Shown: positions 1 through 7,471 of the stretch, piece by piece
Position numbering within the stretch: the stretch's first letter is position 1
Layout: the number at the start of each line of letters is the position of its first letter
Assembly: GCA_019689615.1 (NCBI GenBank)
Contig: JADGHD010000087.1
Span: 1-12,122 of the forward strand
DNA from: Frankia sp.
GTDB lineage: Bacteria; Actinomycetota; Actinomycetes; Frankiales; Frankiaceae
Length of the DNA stretch: 12,122 nt
Direction: 5' to 3'
Made by a program: the position numbers and the translations under genes
Notes under the pieces: model-generated
Seen by the model: the letters and a program-made list of their open reading frames with translations, nothing else
Database searches by the model: none
What the model was told of the DNA's origin: nothing

Positions 1-204
1 GCCAGGGCCCGGCGGGGACGCGCTGGCCAGTAGCCGGCCGTCCATGCCGAGCAGGCGCGCCGGGCGGCCGGCGGCCCCGGCCAGCCGGGCGAGCAGCGCC
101 GGCCACTCCGCCCCGTCGAGCGCGGCCGCGACCAGCTCGGCCTCGAGGGAGGCGAGGCCGTCGTCGGCGCCGGCCGGTCCCGGGCCGGCTGGCTCGGCGG
201 TCAT
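1..204 (-). CDS. Probable PucR/CdaR-type transcriptional regulator, N-terminal part (cut by window edge)
   Basis: The first 68 codons are visible; the gene runs off the left edge. The start ATG (202-204) overlaps the TGA stop of the preceding methyltransferase (201-203) in an ATGA junction. There is no clear SD site, so translation is probably coupled. After an acidic, Ala/Pro-rich leader, residues ~37-62 read as a helix (WPALLARLAGAAGRP) followed by ARLLGMDGRLLAS. This resembles the GAF-like sensor start of PucR/CdaR-family regulators, which usually carry a C-terminal helix-turn-helix. That family controls purine, sugar-diacid and similar catabolic genes, which would fit an operon of amidohydrolases and oxygenases. 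The DNA-binding half lies outside the window, so the assignment rests on a short similarity judged by eye. An unrelated cytoplasmic protein is possible. Confidence 0.5.
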   Translation of the reverse strand, partial: MTAEPAGPGPAGADDGLASLEAELVAAALDGAEWPALLARLAGAAGRPARLLGMDGRLLASASPPGPG

Positions 205-1256
205 CCGGTCGGCGCGTGGCCGGGCTCTACGGCGACGACGACCAGCTGGCCGGGGAGGAACTGGCGGGTGGCCCAGGGCACCAGCCCGACCTCGGCCAGC
301 CAGGCGTGCAGCGTCGGCAGCTCGACCACCTCGGCCTCGTAGGTGTTGGCCAGCAGGGTCAGCGCCATCGACTGGGGCAGGGCCTCGGCCAGGTCGCGGC
401 CGGTCGGCGGGCTGGCCGGGCGGAAGTAGTCCGAGATGACGACGAAGCCGCCCGGGCGCAGCGCCCCGCGGGCCCGCAGCAGCAGCGCCTTGGCCAGGTC
501 GGCCGACTGCAGGCCGATGACGTGCCCGATGGTGACCACGGCCGCCTCGCCGACCGGCAGCACCGCGTCCAGGTAGCTGCCGGCGACCACCTCCAGCCGG
601 TCGGCCACCCCGTGCTCGGCCGCGGCGGCCTCGGCGAAGGGCGTGACCGACGGCAGGTCCAGGGCGATCCCGCGGGCGCGCGGCCAGGCCAGCAGCATCC
701 CGATCGCCCACGGCGCCGCGCCCGCGCCGAGGTCCAACACCAGCGCGCCCGGGCCGGGGTCGGGCAGCAGCGCGGCGGTCGCCCTGGCCACCGCCTGCTG
801 GGTGGGGGCGCTGGCGTTGGCCAGCCGGCCGTAGAACAGCCCGGCGTCGTCCTCGACCGACCGGGTCGGTCGGCCGCGGCGCAGCGTGGCCGACAGCTCC
901 GGCCAGGCCGACGTCGGCCCGGGGGAGTAGCGCACCATGTCGACCATCGACAGCGGCGAGCCGCGCAGCAGGTACTGCCGCGCCGGCGGCGCCAGGTCGA
1001 ACCGCCGGTCGCCCGCCGTCGTCAGCAGGCCGCAGGCGACCAGGTAGTCGAGCACCACGACCAGCCGGCTGGCGGCGACGCCGGTGGCGGCGGCGAGGTC
1101 GGACAGCCTCCGCGGGCCGTCCGCCAGCTCCTCGAACACGCCGAGGTCGAGCGCCGCCACCACCAGCCAGTAGCGGGTGTAGCCGGTGATGACCTCCCAG
1201 ATGGGCAGCGCGGCCTCAGGTACGGGCACCAGCCCGTCCCGCTCCGCCGCCGTCAA
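201..1256 (-). CDS. O-methyltransferase-fold protein (family 2, SAM-dependent), copy 1
   Basis: A 351-residue protein of the acetylserotonin/hydroxyneurobilin-type O-methyltransferase family. Residues ~15-95 form the winged-helix dimerisation domain (YWLVVAALDLGVFEELADGP, then LSDLAAATGVAASRL). A Rossmann SAM-binding domain follows, with motif I as DLGAGAAPW at 175-183 and an acidic residue at 200 (ALDLP). Where the family usually has its catalytic His (as in GHILHSEG or NILHDWDD) this protein reads GHVIGLQS, so Gly248 occupies that position. It is a clear paralogue of the protein at 5229-6425. The start is a TTG (1254-1256); no ATG or GTG lies in frame in the 45 bases upstream, and a purine-rich GGGAAGCGAGAG precedes it. 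It sits 66 bp after the formamidase gene and overlaps the regulator downstream. A TACGAT at 1301-1306 (minus strand) could be a -10 element, with no good -35. The family is secure; substrate and even methyl transfer are uncertain. Confidence 0.85.
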   Translation of the reverse strand: MTAAERDGLVPVPEAALPIWEVITGYTRYWLVVAALDLGVFEELADGPRRLSDLAAATGVAASRLVVVLDYLVACGLLTTAGDRRFDLAPPARQYLLRGSPLSMVDMVRYSPGPTSAWPELSATLRRGRPTRSVEDDAGLFYGRLANASAPTQQAVARATAALLPDPGPGALVLDLGAGAAPWAIGMLLAWPRARGIALDLPSVTPFAEAAAAEHGVADRLEVVAGSYLDAVLPVGEAAVVTIGHVIGLQSADLAKALLLRARGALRPGGFVVISDYFRPASPPTGRDLAEALPQSMALTLLANTYEAEVVELPTLHAWLAEVGLVPWATRQFLPGQLVVVAVEPGHAPTG

Positions 1257-1322
1257 CCAGCTCTCGCTTCCCGCCCTCGGCCCTGACCTGGTCCACCGGC
1301 ATCGTAAGTCCGGACAGACCGG

Positions 1323-2435
1323 TCAGCTGACGGCCGGGAAGTCACGCTTGCGGATCTTGCAGTGCACGCCCTTGACGTCGTCGACGACCTGGCTCACCGC
1401 GAAGTCCGCCGCGGCCGACAGGTAGGCCAGCGCGTTGGCCCGGCTCATGCCGACCTTCGTCGACAGGAAGCCGATCGCGGCCCGGGTGGCCTTGCGCATC
1501 GCCTCGTCGAGGTCGCGGTCCATCCCCAGCGGCAGCCAGTACTCGTCGGTCTCGCCGAACGGCTCGCGCAGCGCGCCGATGACCCGGTCGGCCTCGGCGC
1601 CCCGCAGCACGTCGAGCACCACGGTCGCGCGCAGCGGCGCCTCCAGCGCGGTCAGCGCCACCTCGCCGTCGCCCTGGGCGTAGTGCGGGTCGCCGACGTA
1701 GAACAGCCCGCCGTCGACCTGGACCGGGATGTAGAAGGTGCTTCCGGCGCCGAGCAGCGCCACGTCGACGTTGCCGCCGTGCGGGCCGGGCGGCACCGAG
1801 TGCACCGGCTCGGTGGTGCCCGGGGCGACGCCCATGATCCCCAAGAACGGCGCCAGCGGGAACACCGCCTCGGCGCCGGGCAGCCCCGGGTTGTCGAACG
1901 GCACGACGCCGTAGTCGACCCCGCCGGTGGTGCGGACCCGGGCGAACGTGCAGACCGCGCCGTAGCGCTCCGGGTGCTCGACGTCCGCGTCCGGGTAGGC
2001 GACCGTCTCCGGGAACTCCCCGGCCAGGCACCCGAGCCCGTGCCGGTTGCTGATCACGCCGAAGCCGGCCCGCAGCTCGAGCCCGACGACCCGCACCCGC
2101 AGCAGGTGCCCGGCCATGGCGCCGTCGATCTGGATGGGGCCGGTGACGACGTGCGGGCCGGCGTCCGGCCCGTGCTCGATGCCGGAGGCGGCGATCGCGG
2201 CCTGGTCGGCGGGCACCTCGTCGGCCGGCACCCCGTGCGCGCCGAAGAACGCGACCGGGTCGCGGCCCTGGTCTTCCATGATCCCCTCATGGCTGACCGT
2301 GTCGATGGTCACCGCGGTGCCGGGGGCGACCCGCAGCACCGGCTCGGACGCGGCGTTCGGCAGCCAGCCCCAGCGGACCGTCTCCGGGGTGGAGGCGAGG
2401 AAGGCGGTGCTGGTCGACGTGCTCAGAGCGGTCAT
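1323..2435 (-). CDS. Acetamidase/formamidase family protein
   Basis: A 370-residue protein of the FmdA/AmdA family, which hydrolyses formamide, acetamide or other small amides to the acid plus ammonia in the cytoplasm. Family signatures are all present: HVVTGPIQIDGAMAGHLLRV (95-114), the Gly-rich PPGPHGGNVDVALLGAGSTF (215-234), GDPHYAQGDGEV (248-259) and the C-terminal SRANALAYLSAAADFAVSQV (331-350). Length and motif order suit a complete enzyme. The start ATG (2433-2435) overlaps the TGA of the Rieske gene (2432-2434), and a GAGG lies 7 nt upstream, so the two are co-transcribed and probably translationally coupled. The context suggests that it removes a small amide made by the upstream oxygenase or amidohydrolase steps; that link is inference. 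The exact amide cannot be read from the sequence. Confidence 0.9.
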   Translation of the reverse strand: MTALSTSTSTAFLASTPETVRWGWLPNAASEPVLRVAPGTAVTIDTVSHEGIMEDQGRDPVAFFGAHGVPADEVPADQAAIAASGIEHGPDAGPHVVTGPIQIDGAMAGHLLRVRVVGLELRAGFGVISNRHGLGCLAGEFPETVAYPDADVEHPERYGAVCTFARVRTTGGVDYGVVPFDNPGLPGAEAVFPLAPFLGIMGVAPGTTEPVHSVPPGPHGGNVDVALLGAGSTFYIPVQVDGGLFYVGDPHYAQGDGEVALTALEAPLRATVVLDVLRGAEADRVIGALREPFGETDEYWLPLGMDRDLDEAMRKATRAAIGFLSTKVGMSRANALAYLSAAADFAVSQVVDDVKGVHCKIRKRDFPAVS

Positions 2436-3685
2436 GCGGCATCCTCACGGGCGGTCGCGGCGGGAACGGGGGCGGCGGTGACGGCTGGCGTGGCGGTGGC
2501 CGGCGTGGCCTGGCCGGCGCCGTCGGGCCAGTGCTCGGTGTAGCGGCGCACCAGCCACTGGTTGAACTGCTGCTGCGCCTCCTCAAGGTAGGAGTAGCGG
2601 CCGCGCGGGGCGAACCGGCTGCGCAGGCCGAGCTGGACGCTGGTGGTGGCCTGCACGTCCTGGGCGACGATCCCGTTCACGCCCGCCTCGGAGAGCTGGA
2701 ACTTCTCCTCGAACAGCCGGTCGCGCAGCGCGTCCGGGTGGAACAGGTAGTTCACCTCGACCTCGATGTGGCCGGCGTCGACCGGGCGGACCAGGAAGTA
2801 GAACGCCTGGTCCGGGGCCACGCCCAGGCACAGCGTCGGCGGGATGAGCATGAACGCGGCCCGCTGGCGCTCCTCGGCGGTCAGTTTCGGGAAGATCGGC
2901 AGCAGCGCATGCTGTGTGGCGTTGAAGCCGCCGTCGGGGTGCAGGAAGGCGTTGGTCCTGGCGATCGCCGCGTCGTCCGGCGCGAAGGGCAGGAACGACG
3001 ACCGGTTGCTCGGGCAGAAGTCGTGGACGCCGGCGTGCAGCCGGCTGGCGTGGTAGCCGTCGTTGAAGTTCTCGAACATCACCTTCCAGTTCCAGGGCAG
3101 GGAAGGGTTCGAGAACGACTTCCGCGAGACGCAGGACGGCAGCTCGAAGTTCGCGAGCAGCTCGTCGAGCTTGGCAAGCCGGGGCGCCAGCGGCGGCGGA
3201 GGGCTGTCGGCCCGCAGGCTGGTGAAGACGAAGCCCTGCCAGGTCTGCACCGGCAGCGAGGGCAGCCCGTGCTTCGACCGGTCGAAGTCCTCGGTGCGCT
3301 CCATCTCCCGGGCGCCGACGAGCCTGCCGTCGAGGCCGTAGGTCCAGTGGTGGTAGGGGCACTTGAACGCGCGGCAGTTGCCCGAGCCCTCGGAGACCAG
3401 CATCGCGCGGTGCTGGCAGACCGGGGACAGCACGCGGACCTTCCCGTCCTGGCCGCGGACGAGGGTGAGCCGTTCCCCGACGATGTCGATGTTGACGTAG
3501 TCCCCGGGGTTGGGGACGTCGGACTCGCGGCCGAGGCAGAGCCACTCGTTGCCGAAGACGGCCTCCTTCTCGAACGCGAAGAACTCCTCGTCGGTGTACA
3601 CCGTGGCGGGGAGGGTCCTGGCCCGCGTGGTCGGGCGGACGGACTCGGTGAACGATTCCAGCAGCTGCTGGGTGAGAACCGTCAT
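2432..3685 (-). CDS. Rieske non-heme iron oxygenase, alpha subunit
   Basis: A 417-residue oxygenase. The Rieske [2Fe-2S] site is C90-x-H92 and C109-x2-H112 (CQHRAM ... CPYHHW). The mononuclear iron site is N206, D209, H212 and H217 in NFNDGYHASRLH, with D343 (GIVAQDVQ) the likely carboxylate ligand. It would hydroxylate or oxidatively demethylate an aromatic, heterocyclic or N/O-methylated substrate, using electrons from a ferredoxin/reductase. No such partner and no beta subunit is in the window, so it is probably of the alpha-only type. The ATG at 3683-3685 has AGGAAG (3691-3696) 5 nt upstream; the open frame continues further up but has no start with comparable support. The last ~27 residues are an Ala/Pro/Thr-rich tail (from about GQATPATATP) beyond the catalytic domain. 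It lies 98 bp after the amidohydrolase and overlaps the formamidase. Family certain, substrate unknown. Confidence 0.93.
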   Translation of the reverse strand: MTVLTQQLLESFTESVRPTTRARTLPATVYTDEEFFAFEKEAVFGNEWLCLGRESDVPNPGDYVNIDIVGERLTLVRGQDGKVRVLSPVCQHRAMLVSEGSGNCRAFKCPYHHWTYGLDGRLVGAREMERTEDFDRSKHGLPSLPVQTWQGFVFTSLRADSPPPPLAPRLAKLDELLANFELPSCVSRKSFSNPSLPWNWKVMFENFNDGYHASRLHAGVHDFCPSNRSSFLPFAPDDAAIARTNAFLHPDGGFNATQHALLPIFPKLTAEERQRAAFMLIPPTLCLGVAPDQAFYFLVRPVDAGHIEVEVNYLFHPDALRDRLFEEKFQLSEAGVNGIVAQDVQATTSVQLGLRSRFAPRGRYSYLEEAQQQFNQWLVRRYTEHWPDGAGQATPATATPAVTAAPVPAATAREDAA

Positions 3686-3732
3686 GACGACTTCCTGGTC
3701 GGCTGGGTAGGGACAGGCGGGCGGCGGGGGTG

Positions 3733-3750
3733 GGCGCCGCCGTCGGCGCC
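3733..3750 (-). other. Intra-operon GC hairpin between amidohydrolase and Rieske genes
   Basis: GGCGCCG (3733-3739) pairs perfectly with CGGCGCC (3744-3750) around a 4-nt loop. It lies in the 98-bp gap after the amidohydrolase stop and about 50 bp before the Rieske start. No T-run follows. It could be a weak terminator or an mRNA-processing and stability element that lowers expression of downstream genes. In DNA of this composition such stems also arise by chance. Confidence 0.35.
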
Positions 3751-3783
3751 GCGGCCCGGCGCGCGGGCGGCGCGGCGGCGGGG

Positions 3784-5226
3784 TCAGTCGATGGGCCAGC
3801 GGGACTTCGCCGGCAGGCCGGACCGGGCGGTGATCGCCTCGCCGGCCGCCTGGGCCTCGGCGTAGAGGCGTTCCTCGTCGATCGAGGTGTGGTGGTAGTC
3901 GGCGACGACTCGCCGGCCGTCCACCCACACGCTGTGCACGCCCCGGCCGTCGGCCGACCAGACCAGCTGGTTGGCCACGTTGAGCAGCGGCCGCCACTCC
4001 GGCCGGTCGGTGTCGTGGGCGACGATGTCGGCCTTGTGGCCGACGGCCAGCGCGCCGACGCGGCCGGCCAGGTTCAGCCCGCGGGCCCCGCCGAGGGTGG
4101 CCATCTCGAACGCCTGCTCGGCCGGGAACATCGTCGGGTCGCGCCGCGCGTCCTTGAACAGCCCGGCGACCAGGTAGGTGGCCCGCATCAGGTCCGAGTA
4201 GTTGCTGGCGTTGTTGCCGTCGGTGCCGATCGCGACGTTGACGCCCCTGGCGGCCATCTCCGGGAACCGGCCGATCTGGGTCACCCCGTAGGACACCTTC
4301 AGCGCCGTGGTCGGGCAGTGCGCGACGGCGGTGCCGGTCTGCGCGAGCAGGTCGATCTCGTTGTCGTCCACGTGCACGGCGTGGGTGACGATCACGTTGT
4401 CGCCGAGCACGCCGAGGTCGGCGAGGTGCTCCAGGGGCCGGCGGCCGTAGGTGGCGACGAAGTGGTCCGGGTCGACGCCGGCCGGCGACATGTGGAAGGA
4501 CAGGCCGGTGCCGCGCTCGGCGGCCAGCGCCGCCGCCGCCCGCCACAGCTCGTCGGTGCAGGTGGTGTGGCCGACCAGGATCGGCCAGGCGCCGAGGCGG
4601 CCGTCGGCGGCGCTGGCGTACCGGTCCAGCTCGTCGATCAGCCCCTTGATCGCCTCGTCGGTGCTCTGCCGGTAGACCTCAGGCTCCGGCGGGATGTCCC
4701 AGGTCCAGCGGCCGACCCGGCCGCGGATCCCGGTCTCGGCGAGCCCGTCGACCACCGCGTCCAGGAAGCGGATCGTGCCGGCCTCGAGGAACGTGGTGGT
4801 GCCGCTGCGCAGCATCTCCAGCGCGGCCAGCTGCGCGGACAGCCGCTCCTCCGGCTCGGTGTAGGTGGCGTAGAGCGGGCACAGCCAGGCGAAGACGTTC
4901 TCCTCGAACGGCGTGTCGTCGGGCACGTACCCGCGGGTCAGCGGCTCGCCCGTGATGTGGATGTGGGTGTTGACCAGGCCGGGCGTGAGCACGAACCGGC
5001 GGCCGTCGACGACCTCGGCCGCGGTGTGGGCGGCCAGCACGTCACCGGTGCGGCCGACGGCGACGATCGTGTCGCCGTCGATGGCGACCGCGCCGTCGCG
5101 GATGACCCGACGCCGCTCGTCCATCGTGACGACGACGGCCCCCGAGATGATCGTGTCGACGCGGCGCGGCGCTCCAGGCCGCTCGGCTGGCGAGTCGGCG
5201 GGCGGCGCGGGGAGGTCGGGCGGCAT
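3784..5226 (-). CDS. Amidohydrolase, ATZ/TRZ (cytosine deaminase-like) type, copy 1
   Basis: A 480-residue metal-dependent hydrolase. A small beta-sandwich begins at ~24 (DTIISGAVVVTMDERRRVI). Metal site residues are H88-x-H90 (TPGLVNTHIH), H245 (SFHMSP), H282 (THAVHVD) and D336 (GTDGNN), in the order expected for a mononuclear amidohydrolase barrel; the sandwich closes with GHKADIVAHD near 397-405. Relatives (atrazine chlorohydrolase, S-adenosylhomocysteine deaminase, guanine deaminase) hydrolyse C-N or C-Cl bonds of nitrogen heterocycles. The Glu of the usual HxxE motif is missing here (HMSP). The ATG at 5224-5226 has GGGAG 5 nt upstream and lies 2 nt after the methyltransferase stop, so the genes form one operon. 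It is a paralogue of the divergent amidohydrolase at 7729-9219. Fold certain, substrate unknown. Confidence 0.92.
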   Translation of the reverse strand: MPPDLPAPPADSPAERPGAPRRVDTIISGAVVVTMDERRRVIRDGAVAIDGDTIVAVGRTGDVLAAHTAAEVVDGRRFVLTPGLVNTHIHITGEPLTRGYVPDDTPFEENVFAWLCPLYATYTEPEERLSAQLAALEMLRSGTTTFLEAGTIRFLDAVVDGLAETGIRGRVGRWTWDIPPEPEVYRQSTDEAIKGLIDELDRYASAADGRLGAWPILVGHTTCTDELWRAAAALAAERGTGLSFHMSPAGVDPDHFVATYGRRPLEHLADLGVLGDNVIVTHAVHVDDNEIDLLAQTGTAVAHCPTTALKVSYGVTQIGRFPEMAARGVNVAIGTDGNNASNYSDLMRATYLVAGLFKDARRDPTMFPAEQAFEMATLGGARGLNLAGRVGALAVGHKADIVAHDTDRPEWRPLLNVANQLVWSADGRGVHSVWVDGRRVVADYHHTSIDEERLYAEAQAAGEAITARSGLPAKSRWPID

Positions 5227-5228
5227 GG

Positions 5229-6425
5229 CTACTCCCAGCTGGTGGACAGGGTGACGGTGGAGCCGGGCGGCCGCGGCAGCGGGCCGGCGGCGGCGTGCCC
5301 GGCGGGGCGGCTGGCGGTGAGCACGGTCTGGCCGGGCAGCGGGTGGTGCGTCGCGCCCGGCTCCAGCCCGGCGTCGCGCATCCAGCCGTGCAGGTCGTCG
5401 ACGCTGAACGCGCCCTGGCCGCCGGTGGTGGCCAGGATCGTCAGCGCCATCAGCAGGTCGGGGGTGGCCGCCGGGGTCGGCCGGTCGGGGCGCGGGTAGT
5501 CGGCCACGACCAGCACCCCGCCGGGCCGCAGCGTGGCCGCCGCCCGCGCGACCAGCTGGCGCGCGCCGGCCCGCGGCTCGGCCCGCAGCACGTGCCCGAG
5601 GACGACGACGTCGGCGGCCGCCTCGGGCAGTTCGACCTGGTGGTAGCTGCCGGCGAGCACGGTGAGCCGCCCGCCCGCCGAGGGGCTCGCGGCCGCGGCC
5701 TCCTCGGTGACGTGCGCGACCTCCGGCAGCTCGACGGCGAGCCCGCGGGCGGCCGGCCAGGCCTGCAGGAAGGCCAGCGCCCACGGGGCGGCGCCGGCGC
5801 CCAGGTCGACGACGAGCGGCTCGGGCCCGGCCGGGACCGGCAGCTCGCGCGCGATGGCCGTGGCCACGGCCCGCTGGACCGGCGCCGTGCCCCGGGCCAG
5901 CGCCGGGTAGAACGCGCCCGGGTCGTCCTCGACCCGCACTCGCGGCCCGCCCCGGCGCAGCGTGTCGGCCAGCTCCGGCCAGCGCTCGTGCGGCCCGGGC
6001 CCGGTGCGCACCAGCGTGGCCATCGACCGCCGGGCGCCGGCCAGCAGGTAGTGCGCGGCGACCGGCGCCAGCGCGTAGCCCCGCTCGGCGGCCCGGCCGG
6101 CGCCGCCCGCCGGCCCGCCCTCGTCGGGCGTGGTGAGGCCGGGCGTGGTGAGCAGGCCCATCGCGACGAGCGTGTCGGCGAGCAGGCCGACGCGGTGCGG
6201 GTCGGCCCCCAAGGCCTCGGCGAGGCCGGCGGCGTCGCGCGGCCCGTGGGCGAGCGCCTCGAACAGGCCGAGGTCGAGCGCCGCGACCACGGCCCAGTAC
6301 CGCCGCACGCCGTGGATGAGCTCCCACACCGGCGCCGGTGCCGGTGGCTGCCCGTCCGGCGCCGACGCGCCCGGCGCCCCTGGTGGTGGCGGCGCCGCCC
6401 CGGAGGCTGGCGGTGGCTGGCTCAT
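5229..6425 (-). CDS. O-methyltransferase-fold protein (family 2, SAM-dependent), copy 2
   Basis: A 398-residue paralogue of the protein at 201-1256. After a 30-residue Pro/Ala/Gly-rich leader come the dimerisation winged helix (~33-125; RRYWAVVAALDLGLFEALAH) and the Rossmann domain, with motif I DLGAGAAPW at 207-215. Shared blocks include GPGPHERWPELADTLRRG (142-159) and VEDDPGAFY (165-173), so both copies probably bind similar substrates. The position of the catalytic His is Arg281 (GHVLRAEP). A ~30-residue low-complexity tail follows the fold. The ATG (6423-6425) overlaps the dehydrogenase TGA (6422-6424) in an ATGA junction with no separate SD, indicating coupled translation. A Gly-rich insert near 100-115 lies between the winged helix and the core. 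The same reading frame stays open to about 8492, but that upstream part is antisense to other genes. Family secure; catalytic role doubtful. Confidence 0.87.
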   Translation of the reverse strand: MSQPPPASGAAPPPPGAPGASAPDGQPPAPAPVWELIHGVRRYWAVVAALDLGLFEALAHGPRDAAGLAEALGADPHRVGLLADTLVAMGLLTTPGLTTPDEGGPAGGAGRAAERGYALAPVAAHYLLAGARRSMATLVRTGPGPHERWPELADTLRRGGPRVRVEDDPGAFYPALARGTAPVQRAVATAIARELPVPAGPEPLVVDLGAGAAPWALAFLQAWPAARGLAVELPEVAHVTEEAAAASPSAGGRLTVLAGSYHQVELPEAAADVVVLGHVLRAEPRAGARQLVARAAATLRPGGVLVVADYPRPDRPTPAATPDLLMALTILATTGGQGAFSVDDLHGWMRDAGLEPGATHHPLPGQTVLTASRPAGHAAAGPLPRPPGSTVTLSTSWE

Positions 6426-7471
6426 GCGGCCGGCCGCAGCAGGACCTTGCCGATGGCCTGCCGCTGCTCCATCCGGGCCTGCGCGGCGGCCGCCTCGGCG
6501 AGCTCGAACTCCCGGTCGACCGGCGTCACCAGGCCGCCGCGCCAGTAGCGCTCGAGCACCTCGGTGAACTCGCGGGCCGGGTACGGGTCGGAGCCGAGCA
6601 GCTTCAGGCCGAAGTGGAAGGCGTACTCCAGCGGGACGGTCGCGGTCGGGCCGGTGGTGTCGCCGACGAAGACCAGCCGGCCGCGCGGGGCCAGGCTGAA
6701 CAGCGACGCCGGCCAGGTGGCCGGGCCGACGTGGTCGAGCACCATGTCGACGCCCCGCCCGACGGTGTGCTCCTTCACCGCCGCGACGATCTTCTCGTGC
6801 GGCGTGCCGGCGCCGGCCAGGACCAGGTGGTCGGCGCCGATCGATGCCGCGAACGCGAGCTTGTCGTCGGTGCTCGCGGTGGCGATGACGGTCGCGCCGA
6901 GCTGCCTGGCGAGCTGGATGGCAGCCAGGCTCACGCCGCTGGCGGCGGCGTGCACCAGCACCGTCTCGCCGGCCGCGAGCCCTCCGACCGGGCCGATCGC
7001 GTGCCAGGCCGTGGTCCACACGGTCGGCACCAGGGCCGCCTCGGCCAGCGGCACGTGGTCCGGGACGCGGTGCGCGTTCGTGGCCGGGACCCGCACGTAC
7101 TCGGCGTAGCCACCGGGCGCGGTGGCGCCGATCACCTTCGTCCTCGGGCAGTACCCGTCGTCGCCGGCCTGGCAGACCGGGCACGTCCAGCAGGGCACGG
7201 CCGGGTTCACCACCACCCGGTCGCCCGGCCGGACGGTGCTCACCTCCTCGCCGACGGCGGCGACGGTGCCCGCGATGTCCATGCCGGCGATGTGCGGCAG
7301 CGAGAAGCCCGGGATCTTGGCCGGCCCGCGCCGCTGCATCACGTCGAGGTGGTTGAGCCCGCAGGCGGCGACCTCGATCACCACCTCGCCCGCTGCCGGC
7401 TCCGGGTCCGGGTGGGTCTCCACCCCGAGCACCTCCGGCCCGCCGAACCCGCGCTGTACGACCGCCCGCAC
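6422..7471 (-). CDS. Zinc-binding MDR-family alcohol dehydrogenase / quinone-reductase-like oxidoreductase
   Basis: A 349-residue medium-chain dehydrogenase/reductase. The N-terminal GroES-like domain contains CGLNHLDVMQRRG (38-50) and IAGMDIAGTVAAVG (61-74), then four structural-zinc cysteines C94, C97, C100 and C108. The Rossmann domain binds NAD(P)H with HAAASGVSLAAIQLA (174-188), followed by VDMVLDHVG and RGRLVFVGDTTG. It would oxidise an alcohol or reduce a carbonyl, enone or quinone in the cytoplasm. Of the catalytic zinc site only C38 and D65 are plausible ligands by eye, so zinc catalysis is not certain. The GTG start (7469-7471) has a strong AGGAGG (7476-7481) 4 nt upstream. This is the first gene of the leftward operon, and its stop overlaps the next gene. 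A redox step on the pathway intermediate is the simplest reading; the substrate is unknown. Confidence 0.9.
   Translation of the reverse strand: MRAVVQRGFGGPEVLGVETHPDPEPAAGEVVIEVAACGLNHLDVMQRRGPAKIPGFSLPHIAGMDIAGTVAAVGEEVSTVRPGDRVVVNPAVPCWTCPVCQAGDDGYCPRTKVIGATAPGGYAEYVRVPATNAHRVPDHVPLAEAALVPTVWTTAWHAIGPVGGLAAGETVLVHAAASGVSLAAIQLARQLGATVIATASTDDKLAFAASIGADHLVLAGAGTPHEKIVAAVKEHTVGRGVDMVLDHVGPATWPASLFSLAPRGRLVFVGDTTGPTATVPLEYAFHFGLKLLGSDPYPAREFTEVLERYWRGGLVTPVDREFELAEAAAAQARMEQRQAIGKVLLRPAA

Noticed and set aside
216..1286. Plus-strand open frames across the leftward genes (for example 216-1286, 1362-2543, 2531-3865, 3730-5499)
   Set aside because: They mirror conserved minus-strand genes, have Gln/Arg/Gly/His-rich composition and match no family.
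2432..4546. Long minus-strand frame extending the Rieske protein by about 287 residues
   Set aside because: The extension is Arg/Pro-rich shadow sequence over the amidohydrolase gene; the ATG at 3685 has a good SD and the right family start.
3784..6327. Extended start for the first amidohydrolase
   Set aside because: The extra N-terminal part overlaps the methyltransferase gene out of frame and is Arg/Ala-rich; the ATG at 5226 with GGGAG is preferred.
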